Both the position numbers and the translations under genes were made by a program. Positions 6,852 to 12,103 of a stretch of 12,103 nt of DNA are shown piece by piece. The stretch comes from Thermoanaerobaculia bacterium. GTDB taxonomy: Bacteria; Acidobacteriota; Thermoanaerobaculia; Multivoradales; UBA5704. Position 1 is the stretch's first letter. Every line of letters begins with the position of its first letter. A model generated the notes under the pieces. It made no database searches, was not told where the DNA came from, and worked only from the letters and a program-made list of their open reading frames with translations. The DNA is taken from NCBI GenBank assembly GCA_025937035.1, contig JAICSG010000056.1, positions 1 through 12,103 on the forward strand, in the 5' to 3' direction.

Positions 6852-7100
6852 ATGGCGAGCGACGATCGCGTGAAGTTCGAAGCTTCCCTCAGCCCCGCGG
6901 ACGAGGATGGACCGGCTCGTCTGTACGTCTGGATCCGCCGTTTCCACGGCGACGAGGAGCTGACCGGCCGCTACGAGGTGTTCGAGGACCTGCCCCGGCT
7001 CGATGAGCTCATCGAGCGCGCCGAGGCCAAGGGCCAGGACACGGCCGACCTGCGGACGGCGCGCGCGGGATTCGCCGAGATCCTGGGCCGCCAGTCGTAA
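6852..7100 (+). CDS. Small acidic hypothetical protein
   Basis: The 82-residue product is soluble and acidic (start MASDDRVKFEASLSPADEDG) with a central YVWIRRF segment and a C-terminal half that looks helical (DELIERAEAKG through EILGRQS). No signal peptide, membrane helix, cysteine or metal motif is present, and I do not recognise a family. The ATG at 6852 is preceded by an AGAGGA-type ribosome-binding site (GAAGAGGAACCC). It is divergent from lgt, with 82 bp between start codons. It stops 23 bp before the DHH phosphoesterase start on the same strand. The two are probably co-transcribed, so a role alongside that enzyme is possible but only inferred from position. Confidence 0.62.
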   Translation: MASDDRVKFEASLSPADEDGPARLYVWIRRFHGDEELTGRYEVFEDLPRLDELIERAEAKGQDTADLRTARAGFAEILGRQS

Positions 7101-7123
7101 GGCGCGCCACGGCGGCCCACCCC

Positions 7124-8194
7124 ATGAGCATCACCGAGGTATCCCGCGAGCGCTACGCCGCCCTGGAGGAGATGGTCCGGCGCGAGGGCAAGGGGCGATG
7201 GCTCGTGCTCACGCACGACAACCCCGACCCGGACGCGCTCGCCTCGGCCCAGATCCTGGCGCGGGTGCTCCGGCAGGCCCTGAAGCAGACGGTGACGGTG
7301 GCCTACGGCGGCATCATCGGCCGCGCCGAGAACCGGGAGATGGTCAAGGGGCTCCACCTCCCCTTCAGCCACATCCGCCACCTCAGCCTCAAGAAGTACA
7401 AGCACTTCGCCCTGGTGGACACCCAGCCCCGGAGCGGCAACAACCAGCTCCCCTCGCGAGTGATCCCGGACGTGGTCATCGACCATCACCCGATCCGGGC
7501 CAACACCCAGACCGGGCCCTTCTTCGACGTGCGGCCGAAGTACGGAGCGACCGCCACCATCGTGGCCGAGTACATGATCGCGGCCGGAGTGCAGCCCACG
7601 CACGCCCTGGCCACGGCGCTGGTCTACGCCATCCGCTCGGAGACGCTCGACTTCGCCCGCGAGCACACGGGGCCGGACAAGGCGATCCACGACCTCTTCT
7701 TCCCCCAGGCCAACCACCGCCTGCTCGCCCGCATCCAGAGCCCACGGCTGCCCCTCAACTACTTCGGCAACCTGCACGACGCGCTGGAGAACCTGGAGTC
7801 GGTCGACTCGCTGATCCTCAGCCATCTCGGGCCGATCGACCAGCCGGACATGGTGCCCGAGATCGCCGACCTGCTGCTGCGCCTGGAGGGGAAGACCTGG
7901 TCTCTGGTCACCGGCTACTTCGGCGACCGCCTCTACCTCTCGATCCGCACCACCAACCCGCGCGCGGACGCCGGCGGGCTGATGCGCCGCCTGATCGGCC
8001 GCCGCGGCAAGGGGGGAGGCCACGGCATGATCGCCGGCGGCTGGATCGACGCCAGCAAGGTCAACGCCCCCGGCGATCGCCGGGAGCTGCAGCGGAAGCT
8101 GGGGCTGCGGCTGGTCAGGGAGCTGAAGAAGAATCCGGAGAAGCTGGGGCGGGTGGAGCTGCGGACCCTCACCCCTGGCCCCTCTCAGGGGTGA
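7124..8194 (+). CDS. DHH/DHHA1-family phosphoesterase (NrnA-like)
   Basis: The 356-residue cytoplasmic protein carries the DHH-superfamily metal-binding motifs: THDNPDPDA (30-38), ALVDTQ with Asp99, the name-giving DHH at 120-122 (VIDHHP), and a fourth site near RSETLDF (171-177, Asp176). GATATIVAEYM (141-151) is typical of the NrnA-like branch. The C-terminal DHHA1 domain has the substrate-binding glycine motif GKGGGHGMIAGG (295-306). Relatives degrade short oligoribonucleotides (nanoRNA), pAp, or cyclic dinucleotide products; which applies here cannot be read from sequence. The ATG at 7124 has only a weak purine-rich upstream signal but precedes motif I by the normal distance. The last residues, TLTPGPSQG, are encoded by one arm and loop of a perfect inverted repeat and look added on. 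The gene's end overlaps the convergent neighbour by 10 bp. Confidence 0.9.
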   Translation: MSITEVSRERYAALEEMVRREGKGRWLVLTHDNPDPDALASAQILARVLRQALKQTVTVAYGGIIGRAENREMVKGLHLPFSHIRHLSLKKYKHFALVDTQPRSGNNQLPSRVIPDVVIDHHPIRANTQTGPFFDVRPKYGATATIVAEYMIAAGVQPTHALATALVYAIRSETLDFAREHTGPDKAIHDLFFPQANHRLLARIQSPRLPLNYFGNLHDALENLESVDSLILSHLGPIDQPDMVPEIADLLLRLEGKTWSLVTGYFGDRLYLSIRTTNPRADAGGLMRRLIGRRGKGGGHGMIAGGWIDASKVNAPGDRRELQRKLGLRLVRELKKNPEKLGRVELRTLTPGPSQG

Positions 8195-8197
8195 GGG
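8166..8197. terminator. Perfect 12-bp inverted repeat across two overlapping convergent gene ends
   Basis: CCCTCACCCCTG (8166-8177) and CAGGGGTGAGGG (8186-8197) are exact reverse complements around the 8-nt loop GCCCCTCT. Both stop codons (TGA at 8192-8194 on +, TGA at 8187-8185 on -) lie inside the repeat. It would fold in either transcript, so it probably acts as a shared bidirectional terminator or 3'-end hairpin, without T-tracts. The CCCTCACCCCTGGCCCCTC wording resembles short dispersed GC-rich repeats that generate LTPGPSP-like protein tails in many genomes; whether it is repeated elsewhere cannot be judged here. Confidence 0.65.
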
Positions 8198-8973
8198 CTC
8201 AGCGGGTCCCGCAGCCCCGAGTACTGCACCTCGATGTCCTGCACCACCACCTCGTCGTTGGCGATCTCCTCGAAGATCAGCGTGTGGCCGCGCATGCCCT
8301 CGACCTGGAGGGTGTAGACCTTTCCGGCCCGCAGCACGTCGATGTCGCGGGCGAGGGTGCGGTGGTCGATGCGGACGCGCAGGTGGCCCTTGGTGCGGGG
8401 TCCGACGTCGTCGTGGGCTAGGAAGCGGACGCCCCAGACAGGCGCGTCCTCCAGCGGCACGTGGATCGAGCGCCCCTGGTCGCGGCAGCGCTCGCCGCTG
8501 ATGCAGCCGGAGCTCTCGGGGGAGGGCTTCCACTCGCGGCGCTCGCGCGGGGCCTTGAGGCCGGCGTAGCGGATCTCGATGTCCTCTACCGCGACCTCGT
8601 CGTCGGTGCGGGTCTCGATGAGGAGGAAGCGCCCCCGCCGGCCGTCCACGGGGAATTCGTAGACGTTGCCCGCGTCCGCCACGTCGATGTCGGGTACGAG
8701 AGTGGTCTTGTCGATGCGGACCCGCAGATGCCCGGCGTGGGTGTCGCCGATGTCGTCCCCGGCGTGGAACCGGACGCCCAGGACGGGCGCGTCCTCCAGG
8801 GGAATGCGGATGACGTCCCCCTGGTCTCCGCAGCGGCTGCCGCCGATGCAGCCCCCCTCCTCGTCATAACGCTCCCAGACCCCTTCCGGGCCAGCCGCCG
8901 GACCCGTGGCCCCCTGGGCGGCGAGCGCCGCGAGGAGGACCGCCAGCGGCGGGAGACATCTGCGCCATCGCAT
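8185..8973 (-). CDS. Exported protein with two tandem 99-residue repeats, function unknown
   Basis: The 262-residue product has a signal peptide (MRWRRC, a hydrophobic core to about 20, and likely cleavage in the following Ala/Gly-rich stretch). It then has two copies of one domain. Copy 1 (41-139, GCIGGSRC to YAGL) and copy 2 (156-254, GCISGERC to YSGL) align with no gaps; I count about 59 identical residues of 99. Shared blocks include IPLEDAPV/VPLEDAPV, GVRF, GHLRVRID and a terminal DIE-Y-GL. Each copy has a Cys-X5-Cys pair, suggesting one disulfide per domain, and an Asp-rich strand pattern that suggests a beta-sandwich, perhaps metal- or ligand-binding. I do not recognise the domain. ATG 8973 is chosen because GGAGGG lies 9 nt upstream; ATG 8982 would abut that site and a TTG lies at 9006. 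The C-terminus overlaps the DHH gene. Confidence 0.75.
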   Translation of the reverse strand: MRWRRCLPPLAVLLAALAAQGATGPAAGPEGVWERYDEEGGCIGGSRCGDQGDVIRIPLEDAPVLGVRFHAGDDIGDTHAGHLRVRIDKTTLVPDIDVADAGNVYEFPVDGRRGRFLLIETRTDDEVAVEDIEIRYAGLKAPRERREWKPSPESSGCISGERCRDQGRSIHVPLEDAPVWGVRFLAHDDVGPRTKGHLRVRIDHRTLARDIDVLRAGKVYTLQVEGMRGHTLIFEEIANDEVVVQDIEVQYSGLRDPLSPHP

Positions 8974-9056
8974 CGAAACCATCCCTCCGTCAGACACGGC
9001 CTCCAACCCGCGGCCGTGGCGCGGTCATTCCATCGGAGGGGTACGTCAAGGCTGGA

Positions 9057-9356
9057 TCAGAATCTCTGATCGACGCCGACGAGCCGGACGGCTTCGAGGG
9101 CGCGGCGGGCGCGCCGGAAGCGGTGCTCCGCGACGTAGATCATCGCCACGGCCTCACCCGAATCGAGCGGCGGCTCGCTCTGGATGTACCAGGGGATCCC
9201 ATCTTCCTCGAGCCGGAGGGCGAGAGCCTGGAACGCCTCGGCGTCTACGACCTCGGCCAGCGGAATGAACTCCACCTGGGGGGCGGGCTCCTCCTCTCCG
9301 GCGAGACATTGCGGCGAGCCCTCCTCATGATCGAGACCACATTCAGGACAGATCAT
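9057..9356 (-). CDS. DUF2007-like putative signal-transducing protein with partial zinc knuckle
   Basis: The 99-residue cytoplasmic protein begins MICPECGLDH, a CXXC knuckle, followed by an acidic linker (about 19-27). A compact alpha/beta domain then runs from about 28, with EAFQALALRLEEDGIPWYI (39-57) and IYVAEHRFRRARRAL (73-87). That helix-then-GIP-strand order and the late V/A-E-H/D-x-x-x-A pattern match DUF2007 domains, small folds related to PII-like or ACT-like modules and predicted to signal or bind ligands. Only three cysteines (3, 6, 17) remain; relatives often have two CXXC knuckles, so metal binding would need His10 or be lost. The ATG at 9356 is well supported by AGGAGGG 7 nt upstream. 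It is the only gene between guaA (138 bp upstream) and the repeat protein. Function is not known. Confidence 0.72.
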   Translation of the reverse strand: MICPECGLDHEEGSPQCLAGEEEPAPQVEFIPLAEVVDAEAFQALALRLEEDGIPWYIQSEPPLDSGEAVAMIYVAEHRFRRARRALEAVRLVGVDQRF

Positions 9357-9373
9357 AATAAAACCCTCCTCTC

Positions 9374-9402
9374 GCTCCGGCAGTCTTTCCGATCACCGGA
9401 GC
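9374..9402 (-). promoter_or_regulatory. Hairpin just upstream of the DUF2007-like gene
   Basis: GCTCCGG (9374-9380) pairs exactly with CCGGAGC (9396-9402) around a 15-nt loop. On the minus strand the stem ends 3 nt before the AGGAGGG ribosome-binding site (9364-9370). It may affect translation of the DUF2007-like gene or mark the end of guaA transcription; the rest of the 138-bp gap (9357-9494) shows no other feature I can support. Confidence 0.3.
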
Positions 9403-9494
9403 CCCTCGCATTGTGGACTTCTCTCAAAGGGTGCCGAAAAGGGGGTCGGGAGAGACAGTCTTGTGAAAACCTGGACAAGGTGGGACGGAAGGTC

Positions 9495-11048
9495 TCACTC
9501 CCACTCGATGGTCGCCGGCGGTTTGCTGGTCACATCATAGACCACGCGGTTCACCCCCTTGACCTCGTTGACGATACGGTTGGCCACCCGGCCGAGGAGC
9601 TCGTAGGGGAGGGGGCTCCAGTCGGCGGTCATGAAGTCGTGGGTGTCGACGGAGCGCAGGGCGATCACGCTCTCGTAGGTGCGGTAGTCGCCCATCACCC
9701 CCACGCTCTTGACCGGCAGGAGGACGGCGAAGGCCTGGCTGACCTTCTCGTACCAGCCGCTCTCGCGCAGCTCGTGGAGGAAGATGGCGTCCGCCTCCTG
9801 GAGCAGGGCCACCCGCTCGGCCGTGATCTCCCCCAGGATGCGCACGGCGAGGCCGGGGCCGGGGAAGGGGTGGCGGGTGAGGATCTGCTCGGGGAGGCCG
9901 AGCTCGCGGCCGAGCTGGCGGACCTCGTCCTTGAACAGGAAGCGGAGGGGCTCGACCAGCTCGAAGCCCAGCTCCGCCGGCAGCCCGCCGACGTTGTGGT
10001 GGGTCTTGATCACCGCCGACGGCCCCTTGACCGAGACCGACTCGATGACGTCCGGATAGAGGGTGCCCTGGGCCAGGAAGCCCACCCCCTGAAGGCGCTT
10101 CGCCTCGTCCTTGAAGACGTCGATGAAGACGCGGCCGATGATCTTCCGCTTCTTCTCGGGGTCCTCGACGCCGGCCAGCTCGGAGAGGAAGCGCTGGCGG
10201 GCGTCGATGGCGAGGATCGGGATCCCCAGGCCGTCGCGCAGGCTGTGGACCACTTGGGACGCCTCGTCCTTGCGGAGCACCCCGTTGTCCACGAAGATGG
10301 CGGTCGACCGCTCCCCCACCGCCCGCTGGAGCAGGGCGGCGACCACCGAGGAGTCGACGCCGCCGGAGAGGGCGCAGATCACCTTCCCCTCCCCCACCCG
10401 CTCCCGGATGGTGGCCACCGCCTCGTCGAGGTAGGAGGCCATCCGCCAGTCGCCGCGGGCGCCGCAGATCCCGAACAGGAAGTTGCGCAGCATCTCGCCG
10501 CCGGAGACGGTATGCGAGACCTCGGGGTGAAACTGGATGCCGTAGAGCCCGCGCCCGGTGTCCTCGAAGCCGACCACCGGCGCGTTCCCGGTGGTGGCGG
10601 TCAGCCGGAAGCCCGGAGGGACGCCGCGGATGCGGTCGCCGTGGCTCATCCAGACGGTCTCGCAGGTGGAGAGCCCCGCGAACAGGCGCCCGGGCTCGAC
10701 GATCGAGACCTCGGCCCGGCCGTACTCCCGCTGAGAGGAGGGATCGACGCCGCCGCCCAGCTCATGGGCCATCACCTGCATGCCGTAGCAGATCCCCAGC
10801 ACCGGCACGCCGAGCGCGAACAGCTCGGGCGAGGCGGTCGGCGCCCCCTCCTCGTAGACGCTCTGCGGACCGCCGGAGAGGATGACGCCGATGGGGCCCC
10901 GGCGGCGGATCTCCGCGACCGGCAGGTCGAAGGGGTGGACCTCGCAGTAGACCCGGTTCTCGCGCACCCGGCGGGCGATGAGCTGGGTGAACTGGCTGCC
11001 GAAGTCGAGGATCAGGATGGACTGGTGGGATTTTGGATTTTGGCTCAC
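9495..11048 (-). CDS. guaA: GMP synthase (glutamine-hydrolysing)
   Basis: GuaA aminates XMP to GMP using ATP and glutamine in the cytoplasm, the last step of guanine nucleotide synthesis. The 517-residue length is normal. The N-terminal class I glutamine amidotransferase domain (about 11-195) shows LDFGSQF (14-20), the oxyanion motif LSGGPQSV (57-64), nucleophile Cys87 in GICYGMQ, and His174/Glu176 in FHPEV. The ATP-pyrophosphatase domain carries the PP-loop LSGGVDSS (227-234) and FVDNGVLRK (252-260). The dimerisation domain has [16 protein letters not shown] (392-407) and the typical end [10 protein letters not shown]. The start is GTG 11048, overlapping the gpsA stop as GTGA, with GGAG 8 nt upstream; in-frame sequence further upstream lies over gpsA and lacks family features. 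All catalytic residues are present. Confidence 0.97.
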   Translation of the reverse strand: MSQNPKSHQSILILDFGSQFTQLIARRVRENRVYCEVHPFDLPVAEIRRRGPIGVILSGGPQSVYEEGAPTASPELFALGVPVLGICYGMQVMAHELGGGVDPSSQREYGRAEVSIVEPGRLFAGLSTCETVWMSHGDRIRGVPPGFRLTATTGNAPVVGFEDTGRGLYGIQFHPEVSHTVSGGEMLRNFLFGICGARGDWRMASYLDEAVATIRERVGEGKVICALSGGVDSSVVAALLQRAVGERSTAIFVDNGVLRKDEASQVVHSLRDGLGIPILAIDARQRFLSELAGVEDPEKKRKIIGRVFIDVFKDEAKRLQGVGFLAQGTLYPDVIESVSVKGPSAVIKTHHNVGGLPAELGFELVEPLRFLFKDEVRQLGRELGLPEQILTRHPFPGPGLAVRILGEITAERVALLQEADAIFLHELRESGWYEKVSQAFAVLLPVKSVGVMGDYRTYESVIALRSVDTHDFMTADWSPLPYELLGRVANRIVNEVKGVNRVVYDVTSKPPATIEWE

Positions 11049-12076
11049 AGCTCGGTCTCCGACTTCAGCTCGCGGGTCATCAGCTCCTCCAGGGCCCGCC
11101 GGGGGTCCTTCCCCTGGTAGAGCACGGCCACCATCTGCTGGGTGATGGGCATCTCGACCCCGCGCTGGCCGGCGAGCCCGGCGATGGCGATCGAGTTGCG
11201 GACCCCCTCGGCGACCATGTGGGTCTCCTCCTTGATCTCCTCCAGGCTGCGGCCGGCGGCGAGGTCGAGGCCGATCTTGCGATTGCGCGACAAGCCCCCG
11301 GTGCAGGTGAGCACCAGGTCCCCCAGGCCGGCGAGGCCGGCGAAGGTGCGCGGCTGGCCGCCGAAGGCGACCCCCAGGCGGGTGATCTCGTGCAGGCCGC
11401 GGGTGATCAGGGCCGCCAGGGTGTTCTGCCCCAGGCCGAGACCGGAGAGGGTGCCGGCGGCGATGGCGATCACGTTCTTGGTCGCTCCGCCCAGCTCCAC
11501 CCCCACCACGTCGGGCGAGGAGTAGAGCCGCAGCAGCGGGGTCGCCAGGCATTCGCGGACCTCGGTGGCGAAGCGGGCGTCCTCGGAGGCGATCACGGCG
11601 GCGCTCGGCACGTTGCGGGCCAGCTCGGCGGCGAAGGTGGGGCCGGAGAGCACCGAGTAGCGGACCTCGCGGCCGGCGGCCTGCCCCTCCTCGGCGGCCA
11701 CCTGGCTCATCCGCGCCAGGGTCTCGGGCTCGATCCCCTTGGTGGCGGAAATGAGCTGGAGAGGACCCTCAGGGTGGACGGCCAGGAATTGCCGCAGGAC
11801 GTCCCGGAACCCATGGGACGGCGCGGCCACCACAACGACTTCGCAATCCGCGAGCGAGGCCACGTCCGAGGTCGGCTCCAGACCGGGCGGAAGATCGACG
11901 CCGGGCAGGTAGCGGGCGTTCGACCTCTCGCGCCGCATGCGTTCCACCAGCTCGGCGTCGCGCGCCCAGAGCCGCACCGGATGACCGCCGGCGCCGGCGA
12001 AGTGGGCGGCGAGGGCGGTGCCGAAGGAGCCCGCGCCGAGGACTCCGATCCGTCTGGGGCCGTTGCAATGAGTCAT
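11045..12076 (-). CDS. gpsA: NAD(P)-dependent glycerol-3-phosphate dehydrogenase
   Basis: GpsA reduces dihydroxyacetone phosphate to sn-glycerol-3-phosphate, the backbone precursor for phospholipids. The 343-residue product has the Rossmann nucleotide-binding motif GVLGAGSFG (11-19), SATKGIE (110-116, Lys113), SGPTFA (144-149), [13 protein letters not shown] (196-208, with the likely catalytic Lys200), GLGDLVLTC (250-258) and SRNR (263-266). These are the expected active-site elements in the expected order. The ATG at 12076 has AGGGAG about 5 nt upstream and gives the usual short lead to the Rossmann motif. The stop overlaps guaA by 4 bp, implying one transcript and possible translational coupling. 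In many bacteria plsY precedes gpsA; that position is beyond the right edge of the window, so it cannot be checked. Confidence 0.96.
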   Translation of the reverse strand: MTHCNGPRRIGVLGAGSFGTALAAHFAGAGGHPVRLWARDAELVERMRRERSNARYLPGVDLPPGLEPTSDVASLADCEVVVVAAPSHGFRDVLRQFLAVHPEGPLQLISATKGIEPETLARMSQVAAEEGQAAGREVRYSVLSGPTFAAELARNVPSAAVIASEDARFATEVRECLATPLLRLYSSPDVVGVELGGATKNVIAIAAGTLSGLGLGQNTLAALITRGLHEITRLGVAFGGQPRTFAGLAGLGDLVLTCTGGLSRNRKIGLDLAAGRSLEEIKEETHMVAEGVRNSIAIAGLAGQRGVEMPITQQMVAVLYQGKDPRRALEELMTRELKSETEL

Positions 12077-12103
12077 CGCAGCTCCCTGGCGGGGCGGGCC
12101 CGC

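Noticed and set aside
6971..8533. 520-residue minus-strand frame spanning the DHH phosphoesterase and the repeat protein gene
   Set aside because: It is antisense to the DHH gene and out of frame with the repeat protein, with biased composition and no recognisable domain.
9043..9048. TTGACG on the minus strand as a -35 box for the repeat protein gene
   Set aside because: No acceptable -10 hexamer lies 16-18 bp downstream, so a promoter cannot be claimed from this hexamer alone.
9123..11120. A 665-residue open frame on the plus strand opposite guaA and the DUF2007-like gene
   Set aside because: It is rich in Gly, Ala, Arg, Asp and His with no motifs, as expected for the antisense of GC-rich coding DNA, and guaA on the other strand is unmistakable.
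11049..11552. N-terminal extension of the guaA frame over gpsA
   Set aside because: The extension is low-complexity Arg/Gly/Pro sequence read across the gpsA coding region; the GTG at 11048 with GGAG upstream gives a full-length GMP synthase.
1..12103. CRISPR array, insertion sequence, prophage, tRNA or toxin-antitoxin/defence genes
   Set aside because: No regularly spaced repeats, transposase or integrase motifs, tRNA-like cloverleaf, or defence-type domains were seen on either strand.

Overview
The window is GC-rich, densely packed bacterial chromosome with strong G/C bias at third codon positions. The cell looks Gram-negative (diderm). There is a putative outer-membrane beta-barrel protein ending in phenylalanine, two lipoproteins with clear lipoboxes, a periplasmic-type di-heme cytochrome, and the lipoprotein maturation enzyme Lgt. 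A YpdA-family flavoprotein together with this gene mix would fit Acidobacteriota or a similar GC-rich diderm phylum. That placement is inference only. I saw no phage genes, transposase, CRISPR array, tRNA or rRNA.

Layout, left to right. (1) 123-1947, + strand: a small beta-barrel-like exported protein, then a calcineurin-like metallophosphoesterase lipoprotein 13 bp downstream, probably one transcript. (2) 1957-3571, - strand: a short coiled-coil lipoprotein converging on the phosphoesterase gene, and upstream of it a DUF1111-type di-heme c-type cytochrome with a strongly structured leader. (3) 3860-6769, - strand: an apparent operon transcribed lgt, thiD, ypdA-like, then a 67-residue two-helix membrane protein. 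The first three are joined by 4-bp ATGA stop/start overlaps. (4) 6852-8194, + strand, divergent from lgt: a small acidic unknown protein and a DHH/DHHA1 phosphoesterase. (5) 8185-9356, - strand: an exported protein made of two near-identical 99-residue repeats, converging on the DHH gene with a 10-bp overlap that carries a perfect 12-bp inverted repeat; and a DUF2007-like protein with a partial zinc knuckle. (6) 9495-12076, - strand: gpsA then guaA, overlapping by GTGA.

Most genes are housekeeping: phospholipid precursor, GMP, thiamine pyrimidine, lipoprotein diacylglyceryl transfer, and RNA/nucleotide turnover. Lgt would act on the two lipoproteins encoded nearby. I found no convincing new multi-gene system. 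The items most worth checking are a YpdA-family enzyme lacking the cysteine proposed as catalytic in Firmicutes YpdA, the nested RNA hairpin in the cytochrome leader, the inverted repeat inside two overlapping convergent coding ends, and the tandem-repeat exported protein of unknown fold. Several starts were moved from the longest open frame because a Shine-Dalgarno sequence selects an internal codon.
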